Assembly (NCBI GenBank): GCA_963833375.1
Contig: CAWHXR010000007.1
Span: forward strand, 372,001-436,000
Reading direction: 5' to 3'
Origin: DASUPK01 sp963833375
GTDB lineage: Bacteria; Actinomycetota; Thermoleophilia; Solirubrobacterales; 70-9
Length of the DNA: 64,000 nucleotides
In this document: piece after piece, positions 34,067 through 41,223 of the stretch
Numbering within the stretch: the first letter of the stretch is position 1
Layout of the letters: each line of letters begins with the position of its first letter
The notes under the pieces: generated by a model
Database searches by the model: none
What the model was told of the DNA's origin: nothing
The model's input: only the letters and a program-made list of their open reading frames with translations
Translations under genes and position numbers: made by a program

Positions 34067-34837
34067 CTACTTCTTCGCCGGTGAATCCTGGACCAGCGTG
34101 TTGTTGCCGGGTCCGCCGTTGAGGCGGTCCCTGCCCGGCCCGCCGATCAGCTGATCGGGGCCCGGCCCGCCGAAGAGGCGATCCATGCCCGCTCCGCCGC
34201 CGAGCAGGTCGGTCCCGGCGCCGCCGATGAGCACGTCATCGCCCGCGTTGCCACTCAGCAGGTCGTCGTCGCTGCCGCCGTTGAGCTTGTCGTTTCCGGA
34301 GTTGCCGAGCAGAATGTCGCGGCCCGAGCCGGCGGTCCCGCTGTCGTTGCCGCTGCCTCCCTGCAGGCTGTCGCGGAGCCGGCCACCGGTGATGTGATCG
34401 TTCCCGGGGCCGCCGAGCACGAGGTTGAAGGCGGAGCCGCCCCCGACGTAGCGGTCGTTCCCGCGCCCGAGGTCGCCCGCCGCGCCGGTCCCGTGCCCGA
34501 AGCCACCCGGCAGGTCGCGCTCGCCGAAGCCGGCGTCGGGGCCGACGCCGGAGAGGTCGACGCGGTCGTTGCCCGTCCCCATCACCGCATCGACCTCCGA
34601 GACCCTGGAGCAGGCGACCGGGCCGGTCCTCGGGTCCTTCCCGTTCAGCTTGACCTGCCCTTGGGCGCAGACGACGGTGGCGTGATCGGATCCCTTGCCG
34701 CCGCTGACCGTGAGCAGCTGACCGCTGAGGGTGGCGCTCACCTTGGCGTGCGCGATGCCGGCGTTGCCGGCGATCAGCGCCGCGGCGATGGCGGCGGGCA
34801 GGGCGAAGCGCGCGAATGGGCGATGGATGAGGGTCAC
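34067..34837 (-). CDS. Secreted haemolysin-type calcium-repeat protein, 256 aa
   Basis: Signal peptide (hydrophobic core ALPAAIAAALIAGNAGIAHA), then a small strand-rich domain (VSATLSGQLLTVSGGKGSDH) and about ten RTX-like repeats, including GGPGNDHITGG, GGSGNDSGTAG, GNSGNDKLNGG and GGPGRDRLNGG. The end is short and ends in Lys-Lys (LVQDSPAKK). As with its neighbours, export looks Sec-type rather than type I. It lies 31 bp from a second protein of the same kind on the same strand, probably one transcript. Confidence 0.85.
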   Translation of the reverse strand: MTLIHRPFARFALPAAIAAALIAGNAGIAHAKVSATLSGQLLTVSGGKGSDHATVVCAQGQVKLNGKDPRTGPVACSRVSEVDAVMGTGNDRVDLSGVGPDAGFGERDLPGGFGHGTGAAGDLGRGNDRYVGGGSAFNLVLGGPGNDHITGGRLRDSLQGGSGNDSGTAGSGRDILLGNSGNDKLNGGSDDDLLSGNAGDDVLIGGAGTDLLGGGAGMDRLFGGPGPDQLIGGPGRDRLNGGPGNNTLVQDSPAKK

Positions 34838-34868
34838 CGATGCACCTCAGGGAACACCGGGGTGAGCG

Positions 34869-35609
34869 CTAAGTAGCTGCCTGACGGTGGCCGGGGGCGC
34901 GCCGCTTCTTGCACTTCCTGTGGCCGTGCTTCTTCTTGCACTTCCGTTTGGTGGGCGTCGCGGCGGGGAGGAGGTCGGCGATCTCGCAGTTTGAGATCGA
35001 ATCCTGGGAGGGCCGGTCTCCCTGAACGGCGTCGAATCCGTCGCCGCAGTTTCCGGTGTCGACCCCGCCGTCCCGCAGCATGAGCAGGTCGGTCCCGGCG
35101 CCCCCGTCGACGGCGTCCGTGCCCGAACCGCCAGCGAGCAGGTCGCGGCCGTCATCGCCGGTGATCACGTCCGCGAACGGGCTGCCGGTCACCGTGTCGT
35201 TCTGAAAGCCGCCGCTGGCCTGGTTCCGCGCGATGCTCGTGAAGCCGTTCCCCGAGGTGACGGCGGAGAGGTCGATGTCGTCGTCCCCGCCGTTGCCGAT
35301 CACGTGAATGCCCGACGCGCTGCCGCAGGCGACGCCGGTGCTGTTGCCGGGGATCGGCTGAACGCCGGCGACGAGGTAGTCGAACCTGATGATGCCGCCA
35401 TCGCAGTAGACCTTGAAGTCCTCGTCGAGATAGGCGCAGCTCGGGTCTCCCTGGATCGTGACGATGCCGGACGAGAAGCTCGAGACCGGGACAGGACAGG
35501 GTGCGGCCGCGGCGCGCGGGGGATTCGTGCCGAGGATGAGGATCACGGCCAACCCGAGTGCGATCAGGCCGACCGTCGCCAGGTACGGTCTGGCTCGCGT
35601 CGGGCTCAC
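34869..35609 (-). CDS. Secreted calcium-repeat protein with Cys/Lys-rich tail, 246 aa
   Basis: N-terminal signal or anchor (YLATVGLIALGLAVILILGT), a beta-rich region with cysteines, and a few RTX-like repeats (GSPFADVITGDDGRDLLAGG, GGAGTDLLMLRDGG). The C-terminus is very basic with regularly placed cysteines (KRKCKKKHGHRKCKKRR). The tail resembles the basic ends of the 678-aa paralogue upstream in the window. It may bind wall polymers or nucleic acid; that is inference. Located between the smaller RTX gene and an ABM-type gene. Confidence 0.82.
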   Translation of the reverse strand: MSPTRARPYLATVGLIALGLAVILILGTNPPRAAAAPCPVPVSSFSSGIVTIQGDPSCAYLDEDFKVYCDGGIIRFDYLVAGVQPIPGNSTGVACGSASGIHVIGNGGDDDIDLSAVTSGNGFTSIARNQASGGFQNDTVTGSPFADVITGDDGRDLLAGGSGTDAVDGGAGTDLLMLRDGGVDTGNCGDGFDAVQGDRPSQDSISNCEIADLLPAATPTKRKCKKKHGHRKCKKRRAPGHRQAAT

Positions 35610-35611
35610 CG

Positions 35612-35962
35612 CTACTCGCCGGCGATCAGGACGTGCCAGACGGGCAGCAGGGGCTTGTTGAAGTAGTTGACCGCCTCCTCGCGGAGCGCCGAGATCTCGT
35701 CCGAGTACCAGTAGCGCTCGAAGTCCGCCCGGTCCTCCCAGAGCCCGGCCTGGCGGAAGTGGAGGGGATCCTCGACGTTCCGGGTCAGGGACCAGCCCTT
35801 GGCGCCGAACGCCATCGCGCGGGCGGCACCGGGCTCCCAGATCTCGTACCAGCGCTCGGCGCGGAACGGGTGGATGTGCCAGTCGATGTAGACGACGTCG
35901 AGCGCGCTGCCCCGCGGGGTCGCCTGCTCCCAGGTCCCCTGTGCGGTCTCCTCGGGGCTCAC
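35612..35962 (-). CDS. Small dimeric alpha/beta-barrel-like protein (ABM fold candidate)
   Basis: A 116-aa protein rich in aromatic residues: ALDVVYIDWHIHPFRAERWY, then GWSLTRNVEDPLHFRQAGLW and ADFERYWYSDEISALREEAV. The pattern of an IxxHIxP-type first strand and WxDxxxFExYW resembles antibiotic-biosynthesis monooxygenase-like (ABM) domains. No cofactor motif is needed in that family, and function is unknown. GTG at 35962 has GGAGG 7 nt upstream; that segment is part of a 17-bp direct repeat shared with the end of the ccr gene, which ends 28 bp upstream. Confidence 0.65.
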   Translation of the reverse strand: MSPEETAQGTWEQATPRGSALDVVYIDWHIHPFRAERWYEIWEPGAARAMAFGAKGWSLTRNVEDPLHFRQAGLWEDRADFERYWYSDEISALREEAVNYFNKPLLPVWHVLIAGE

Positions 35963-36005
35963 GCGCCCACCTCCAAGCTACGGCGGGCGCTCACGCGCCC
36001 ACCTC
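35957..36005. repeat. 17-bp direct repeat spanning ccr stop and the next gene's start
   Basis: GCTCACGCGCCCACCTC occurs at 35957-35973 and again at 35989-36005, a 32-bp period. On the minus strand the first-read copy contains the ccr stop codon and the second copy contains the ribosome site and GTG start of the following gene. Confidence 0.8.
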
Positions 36006-37247
36006 GGCCCGGATCGCGCCCGGGCCCTCCTCGGTCTTGCCCTCGTCCTCGCTGGTCGCTCCGACCAGGATCGAGATCTTGCCGAGGTGCTTGTTCTCGT
36101 GCAGGAGCTGGTGCGCCTCGGCGACGCCGTCGAAGCCCATCACCCGCCAGAGGACCGGCTGGATCTTGCCCTCGGCCATCAGCTGGTTCGCGCGCATGCA
36201 CTCGTATGCGTTGGCGAAGTGGGAGCCGATGATCTGCTTCTGGCGCATCCAGAGGTAGCGCACGTCGAAGTCCAGGGTGTAGCCGGAGGTCGCCCCGCAG
36301 ATCACCACCTTGCCGAATGGCTTCACGACGAAGACCGAGGTGGGGAAGGTGGCCTGTCCGACGTGCTCGAAGACGATGTCGGGCGAGTCGCCGAGGATCT
36401 CCTTGACTCGCTTGGCGAACCCGCGCGATTCCTTGAAGCGCGCCTTCTCCTCGTCGGGCGACTCGCCGCCCTTTCGCATCATTCCCGAGAAGTCGTTGCG
36501 GTTGATGTAGTCGACCGCGCCCAGGCGCTTGACCAGCTCGCCCTTCTCAGCGGAGGAGACGACGCCGACCGCGTTGGCGCCCGCCGCCTTGCAGATCTGG
36601 GTGGCAAAGACGCCGAGGCCGCCGGCGGCGCCCCAGATCAGGACGTTGTGGCCGGCCTGGAGCTTGCACTGGTCGAGCAGCATCCGGTAGGCGGTGAAGT
36701 AGGTGAGCCCGTACGCCGAGGACTCAGCCCAGGAGAGGTTCTGCGGCTTGGGCAGCAGCTGCTGCGCCTGGACCTTGGTGAACTGGGCGAAGGAGCCCCA
36801 GGTCGTCTCGTATCCCCAGATCATCTGGCTGGGGGCGGCGAGCGGGTCCAGGCCGTGCACCTCGACGTCCTCGTAGGAGGCCTGGTTGCAGTGGATCACG
36901 ACCTCGTCGCCAGGCTTCCACTTGGTGACGCCCTCCCCGACCTTCCAGACGGTCCCGGAGGCGTCGGAGCCGCCGATGTGGTGGCCCCACTCCTCGTGGT
37001 CGCCGTAGCCGAACACCGAGACGGGCTTGCCGAGCGCCGCCCAGACGTTGTTGAAGTTCACTCCCGCGGCCATCACGCGGACGATGACCTCGAAGGCGCC
37101 GGGCTCCGGCACCTCGATCTCCTCGACCTGAAAGGCATCCTTGGGCTCGCCCTCTCGCTCGGGGCGAATCACCCAGGCGGCCATCTTTTCGGGCAGCTCG
37201 CCTGGCGCTACGTCGAGCTTGGATACGTCGGCGATCTCTACGGCCAT
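35991..37247 (-). CDS. ccr: Crotonyl-CoA carboxylase/reductase
   Basis: A 418-aa medium-chain dehydrogenase/reductase of the crotonyl-CoA carboxylase/reductase branch. Diagnostic stretches are VMAAGVNFNNVWAALGKPVS, EEWGHHIGGSDASGTVWKVG, the NADPH fold WGAAGGLGVFATQICKAAGA, DIVFEHVGQATFPTSVFVVK, and the CO2-pocket region FDVRYLWMRQKQIIGSHFAN. It makes ethylmalonyl-CoA from crotonyl-CoA, CO2 and NADPH, the committed step of the ethylmalonyl-CoA pathway. ATG at 37247 has a GGGAG site 4 nt upstream. The related mutase and lyase genes are 4 and 12 kb away, not in one operon. Confidence 0.92.
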   Translation of the reverse strand: MAVEIADVSKLDVAPGELPEKMAAWVIRPEREGEPKDAFQVEEIEVPEPGAFEVIVRVMAAGVNFNNVWAALGKPVSVFGYGDHEEWGHHIGGSDASGTVWKVGEGVTKWKPGDEVVIHCNQASYEDVEVHGLDPLAAPSQMIWGYETTWGSFAQFTKVQAQQLLPKPQNLSWAESSAYGLTYFTAYRMLLDQCKLQAGHNVLIWGAAGGLGVFATQICKAAGANAVGVVSSAEKGELVKRLGAVDYINRNDFSGMMRKGGESPDEEKARFKESRGFAKRVKEILGDSPDIVFEHVGQATFPTSVFVVKPFGKVVICGATSGYTLDFDVRYLWMRQKQIIGSHFANAYECMRANQLMAEGKIQPVLWRVMGFDGVAEAHQLLHENKHLGKISILVGATSEDEGKTEEGPGAIRAEVGA

Positions 37248-37330
37248 GTGACTCCCGCGTTGGTTGGTCGTTGACGGCTGGATCGTATTCGACGCTCGTC
37301 AGGTTGGTGTCCGGAACCGCGACTACGTTC

Positions 37331-38677
37331 ATGAGTCCAGTGGAAGCCTCCGAGAGACAGCTGCCGATCGAGCCGGAAGGACCCGGCTCCGTGCGCGTGG
37401 TCGAGGACCGCATCGTGATCGAGGCGTTGACCATCGCGGACCGTGAGACCGCGCGGGTGGTCCGCGACCGTGCCGAGGCCGGTGAGGAGCCGGCGCGCTC
37501 GGTGCGGCGCGCGATCGAGATCGGGACCAGGGTGCTCGACCGGGAGGAGACGGCGATCGAGGTCGACTACGTCCGCCGGGAGTTCGAGCGCCTCTCCCGC
37601 GTGCACAGCGAGACCGTCGAGGAGCGCAACCGCGAGGCGGTGGAGCGGATCGAGGAGGGGCTGCGTCGCGCCCTGGGCGGGGAGGAGGGTTCCGGTGCCC
37701 TCGGCCAGGCCCTCGAGTCCCACAGCGAGGAGCTCTCCGAGCAGATCGCCGCCACCTTCGGCGAGGACCGCGAGGGTGCCGTGCAGGCCCAGATCAAGCG
37801 AATGCTCGACGAGCGCGACGAGGAGTTCATGCGGCGGCTCTCCGCCGAGGACGAGCGGAATCCCCTGGGGCCGATGTTGTCGACCCTTCGCAACTGGGTG
37901 CGCGAGCGCAAGGAGGATCAGGAGGCGCGCGACCAGAAGCTGGAGGAGAAGGTGGACGAGCTGCTCAACCGCGCCGCGGAGCTCGCCGGCCTCGAGCAGG
38001 GCCGCGAGGCGCTCGAGGAGGCCGAGGAGGCCGGGACGCGCAAGGGTCGCAGCTTCGAGGAGCGAGTCGACCGGGCGCTGGAGCGAATCGCGGCGACCAG
38101 GGGCGATGCCTCGTCGCACACCGGCGGCGAGGGCGCCGAGGGCGGAGGCAAGAAGGGCGACACGTTGATCGAGCTCGGAGCGGGCAACGGCCCCTCTCAG
38201 GGCAGGATCGTCTTCGAGGCGAAGGACAAGAAGCTCTCCAAGAACGATGCCTGGCGGGAGCTGAACGAGGCGATGGCGGCGCGCGCCGCCTCCTTCGCGG
38301 TCCTGGTGGTCGCCGGGGAGGACCGGGTGCCCTCGGGGCGCGAGACGCTCGTCGAGTACGAGGGCAACAAGCTGATCGTCGCGGTGGACCGCGATCAGCC
38401 CGAGAGCCTGGCCCTCGAGGTCGCCTACCGGCTCGCGGCCGCGAGGGTGGCGATGTCGAGGGAGCGTGACCTGGCCGTCGACGCCGCCGCCGTCCGCGAC
38501 GCCGGGGCCGAGGCGGTGCACTGCCTGAAGCAGGCGCAGGGGATCCGCTCGACCCTTACGGGGATCAAGAGCAGCTCAGACAAGGCGCGCGCGACGCTCG
38601 ACGAGATGGTCGAGAGCGTTCGCGCCCGCCTCGAGCGGATCGAGTCCCTGATCGAGGTCGCCGAAACGGATGAGTAG
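37331..38677 (+). CDS. Coiled-coil protein with C-terminal PD-(D/E)XK nuclease-like domain
   Basis: A 448-aa protein. Residues about 30-230 are charged and strongly helical (heptads around REFERLSRVHSETVEERNRE and DQKLEEKVDELLNRAAELAG). A Gly-rich linker (TGGEGAEGGGKKG) leads to a fold with DTLIELGAGN, RIVFEAKDKKLSKNDAWREL (ExK), and ASFAVLVVAGEDRVPSGRET, the order of a restriction-endonuclease-like core as in DUF2130 and RmuC relatives. A helical C-terminus follows. No known system is adjacent. ATG at 37331 lacks a ribosome site; GTG at 37340 would fit a leaderless start from TACGTT (37324-37329). Confidence 0.75.
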   Translation: MSPVEASERQLPIEPEGPGSVRVVEDRIVIEALTIADRETARVVRDRAEAGEEPARSVRRAIEIGTRVLDREETAIEVDYVRREFERLSRVHSETVEERNREAVERIEEGLRRALGGEEGSGALGQALESHSEELSEQIAATFGEDREGAVQAQIKRMLDERDEEFMRRLSAEDERNPLGPMLSTLRNWVRERKEDQEARDQKLEEKVDELLNRAAELAGLEQGREALEEAEEAGTRKGRSFEERVDRALERIAATRGDASSHTGGEGAEGGGKKGDTLIELGAGNGPSQGRIVFEAKDKKLSKNDAWRELNEAMAARAASFAVLVVAGEDRVPSGRETLVEYEGNKLIVAVDRDQPESLALEVAYRLAAARVAMSRERDLAVDAAAVRDAGAEAVHCLKQAQGIRSTLTGIKSSSDKARATLDEMVESVRARLERIESLIEVAETDE

Positions 38678-38768
38678 CTGGCCAGCCCGCCGCGGGAGTT
38701 TTCGTCCATTGGGGCGCCCGGCTCTCAGGTCTTCCGCCGTTCAGGGCGACAGAATCCGAAGAACGACC

Positions 38769-38963
38769 ATGGAAGCGTCCGAGAATGCGGATCCTCCAAT
38801 GGAGGGGCGTGGCGGGGCCGCCCTACATCGAATCGATCCAGACCGCGTCGCCCAGTCGCTTGCCGCCCGTGAGAATTGGGCCGGCTACTCGCGGCTGCGG
38901 CTGATGCTCACCGCCGTCCTCCCCCGCCTCGTGGGAGAGGCCCCGGCGGCGAAGTCGGACTAG
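38769..38963 (+). CDS. Possible small protein, 64 aa
   Basis: ATG at 38769 opens a 64-codon frame ending in TAG at 38961-38963, which overlaps the stop codon of the convergent lipoprotein gene. The peptide has a polar start (MEASENADPPMEGRGGAALH) and a helical end (LAARENWAGYSRLRLMLTAV). Codon use looks native. The ribosome site is weak. No family recognised. Confidence 0.35.
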   Translation: MEASENADPPMEGRGGAALHRIDPDRVAQSLAARENWAGYSRLRLMLTAVLPRLVGEAPAAKSD

Positions 38964-39370
38964 GGCAGCAGCAGGTCGTTCTTGCCGGACGGGCGCTCGG
39001 GCCCGACGGTGAAGCTGAACGGCCGCACGGCGATCCCGTCGACGCTCGCCTCGTAGCTCCCGCTCTTCATGTCGACCTCGACCGTCTCGGCGCCGCCGGG
39101 CTGGATCTGATCGCTGTCGGCGTCGACCGGGCCGTGGATCGCCAGGCTGCCGACCTGGTTGGTGAGGTTCGCGACGGTGAAGTTGACCAGGCCCGCGCCG
39201 AACTCCTTGGGCGAGACCGCGACGCCGTTGGTGGCGATCTTCACGGACACCTCGGCGGGGATCGGAGGGCCCGGGTCGTTGTTGAAATCGTTGCGGCCGC
39301 AGCCTGTCACCGCCAGCGCCGCCACGACGACGGTCGCCGAAGCAAAGGCCGATGCTCTGCCCCTCAGCAT
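38960..39370 (-). CDS. Lipoprotein with cupredoxin-like domain
   Basis: A 136-aa lipoprotein. The signal ends in a good lipobox (ALAVTGC, Cys at about 24). The mature part is a small all-beta domain: ISAEVSVKIATNGVAVSP-like first strands (PAEVSVKIATNGVAVSPKEF), GAGLVNFTVANLTNQVGSLA, and ETVEVDMKSGSYEASVDG, the pattern of cupredoxin-like or EfeO N-terminal domains. The copper-ligand set (His, Cys, His, Met) is not complete, with only one His visible, so metal binding is doubtful. Apparently transcribed leaderless. Confidence 0.75.
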   Translation of the reverse strand: MLRGRASAFASATVVVAALAVTGCGRNDFNNDPGPPIPAEVSVKIATNGVAVSPKEFGAGLVNFTVANLTNQVGSLAIHGPVDADSDQIQPGGAETVEVDMKSGSYEASVDGIAVRPFSFTVGPERPSGKNDLLLP

Positions 39371-39379
39371 GCGCCGAGG

Positions 39380-39385
39380 AATCTA
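39380..39385 (-). promoter_or_regulatory. Candidate leaderless -10 box (lipoprotein)
   Basis: On the minus strand TAGATT ends 9 nt before the ATG at 39370. Confidence 0.45.
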
Positions 39386-39417
39386 GCCGAACCGAGGGAC
39401 AGGCCGCGGCAGTCGGA

Positions 39418-40419
39418 TCAGCCGGTGAAAGGCAGCTCGACGAGCTCGCCGGTGACCCCGGCGTCGGCCACCTCCAGCCGATCCCCCTCGCTCGCCTCCC
39501 GCCTCACGATCGCCAGGGCGATCGGGCCGTGGGCGGGGGAGAGGCAGGCGGTCCCGATCGCGCCGACCTCCTTCTCGCCGAGGCGAATCGCGTCCCCGTG
39601 CGCGGCGGCCGCGCTCAGGCGCAGACCTCTCAGAGTCCTGTTGGGCTTGCCGCGGTAGTGGAGCCGGGCGACCGGCTCCTGTCCGATGTAGCAGCCCTTC
39701 TCGAAGTCGACCGCCCGCTCGACGATGCCCGCCTCGGCGGGCATGAACTCCGGGCCCATGTCGAGCCCGAACCGAGGCCTTCCGGATTCGACCCGGACGA
39801 TCTCGGCGGCCTCCTCGCTCACCTCGGCGGCGCCGGCCGCCCGCAGGAGCTGCTCGACGGCCGCGGCGTCCTCCATCTTCACGATCAGGTCGATACCGAC
39901 GTCCGTCGCGACGCCGAGCACGTCCGCGCCGTCCCACTTGCGGAAGCGCTGCGCGTGCTCGGGTCCGAGTCCCTCGAACCCGCTGAGCTCACCGGCCCGC
40001 GGGCCGATCAGCGACGCGATCGAGCAGCGCTCGCCGACGTCCTCGATCTGGACGTCCCGACCGACGCTGTAGGTGCGCAGATGCTTCAGGACGCCCTCGG
40101 CGGGTCCGGGCTCGAGATCGAGCCAGTAGATGGGGGGCAACCCCGGACTGGAATCGGAGGAGGTGCCGAGAATGTCGGGATCGAGGCGCAGGACGCGCAT
40201 GTCTGACTCGAGGTGCCCCTTCCGGTCAAGCAGTGCGGCGTAGCAGCCCTGCTCCGGCTGGAGCGCCTCGATGTCGTTTGTCAGCTGGCCCTGGAGGTAC
40301 TCGGCGGCGTCGGGCCCGCTGACGCTCAGCATCGCCCGGTTCCTGATGACGAATCCGGCCTCCTCGCGGAGGGCGCGGTATTGCCCGTCGAGCTCGACCT
40401 GAGTCGCTGTCTCGGCCAC
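39418..40419 (-). CDS. ygfZ: YgfZ/GcvT-like folate-binding protein
   Basis: A 333-aa aminomethyltransferase-fold protein. The YgfZ signature is intact (FEKGCYIGQEPVARLHYRGK, the KGCYxGQE motif), with the N-terminal AEYLQGQLTNDIEALQPEQG and LLDRKGHLESDMRVLRLD. YgfZ proteins use folate and a conserved Cys in iron-sulfur cluster repair or assembly, which fits a genome rich in Fe-S enzymes. GTG at 40419 is chosen: the frame stays open upstream across mntR, but homology starts here and a TACAAT box lies just ahead. Confidence 0.88.
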   Translation of the reverse strand: MAETATQVELDGQYRALREEAGFVIRNRAMLSVSGPDAAEYLQGQLTNDIEALQPEQGCYAALLDRKGHLESDMRVLRLDPDILGTSSDSSPGLPPIYWLDLEPGPAEGVLKHLRTYSVGRDVQIEDVGERCSIASLIGPRAGELSGFEGLGPEHAQRFRKWDGADVLGVATDVGIDLIVKMEDAAAVEQLLRAAGAAEVSEEAAEIVRVESGRPRFGLDMGPEFMPAEAGIVERAVDFEKGCYIGQEPVARLHYRGKPNRTLRGLRLSAAAAHGDAIRLGEKEVGAIGTACLSPAHGPIALAIVRREASEGDRLEVADAGVTGELVELPFTG

Positions 40420-40425
40420 GCATCG

Positions 40426-40431
40426 ATTGTA
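40426..40431 (-). promoter_or_regulatory. Candidate leaderless -10 box (ygfZ)
   Basis: On the minus strand TACAAT, a near-consensus -10, ends 6 nt before the GTG at 40419. Confidence 0.55.
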
Positions 40432-40466
40432 GGTCGCGGCCTGGCCGGGTCCTTGGGGCGGGCCTG

Positions 40467-40484
40467 AGTTAGCCATTCCTAACT
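40467..40484. promoter_or_regulatory. Candidate MntR/DtxR operator
   Basis: AGTTAG-CCATTC-CTAACT is an inverted repeat with 6-bp arms, 31 bp before mntR. Its TTAG/CTAA half-sites resemble actinobacterial DtxR/MntR boxes. It would control the mntR-mntH operon by metal. Confidence 0.6.
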
Positions 40485-40515
40485 TCCGAGTTCGGATCTG
40501 CTTCAATTCCGGCGG

Positions 40516-41223
40516 ATGAGCGCACAGGCGCACAACGCCCACCCGAAGCGCCGCACGAACGAGGGGGCCGAGAACTACGCCAAGGCCCTCTACGAGCTGC
40601 AGGCCCGCGAGGCCAGCGCCGTGGGGACGACCGCCGTGGCGCAGCGGCTCGGTGTCACCGCGGCCTCGGCGTCGGGAATGCTCCGGCGCCTGGCCGACGA
40701 GGGCGTGGTCGAGTACGCGCCCTATCGCGGGGCGCGCCTGACTCCGGAGGGCGAGCGGATCGCGCTCGAGGTGATCCGCCACCACAGGCTGATCGAGCTC
40801 TTCCTGGCCGAGGTGCTCGGCATGCCATGGGACCGGGTGCACGCCGAGGCCGAGGTGCTGGAGCACCACATCTCCGAGGAGCTCGAGGAGCTGATCGCCG
40901 CGAAGCTGGGGGAGCCGGCCCTCGATCCGCACGGCGACCCGATCCCCGACCGGGACCTCGCGATCGGCGCGGACGACTCGGTCCCGCTCACCGAGCTCGA
41001 GCCTGGGGACGAGGGGGTGTTCACGCGCGTCTCCGACAGCGACGCCTCGATGCTGCGCTACCTCGCCGAGCGGGCGATCCAGCCGGGGGCGAGGCTGGTG
41101 GTCGAGGGCCGTGAGCCCTTCGGCGGTCCCGTGATGGTCGAGATCGCCGGCCGCCCGCATCCGCTCGGCCCCGAGCTGGCCGGGAGCATGAGGGTCCGCC
41201 GTCGACCCGCGGGCGGGGCATGA
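40516..41223 (+). CDS. mntR: Manganese/iron-dependent DtxR-family repressor
   Basis: A 235-aa metal-dependent repressor with DtxR layout: winged helix (NYAKALYELQAREASAVGTT, AVAQRLGVTAASASGMLRRL), metal-binding dimerisation domain (RHHRLIELFLAEVLGMPWDR, AEAEVLEHHISEELEELIAA with the ligand His and Glu), and a C-terminal FeoA/SH3-like domain (VPLTELEPGDEGVFTRVSDS). Because the next gene is an Nramp transporter overlapped by ATGA, manganese is the likelier corepressor. The palindrome at 40467-40484 is a good autoregulatory site. Confidence 0.9.
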   Translation: MSAQAHNAHPKRRTNEGAENYAKALYELQAREASAVGTTAVAQRLGVTAASASGMLRRLADEGVVEYAPYRGARLTPEGERIALEVIRHHRLIELFLAEVLGMPWDRVHAEAEVLEHHISEELEELIAAKLGEPALDPHGDPIPDRDLAIGADDSVPLTELEPGDEGVFTRVSDSDASMLRYLAERAIQPGARLVVEGREPFGGPVMVEIAGRPHPLGPELAGSMRVRRRPAGGA

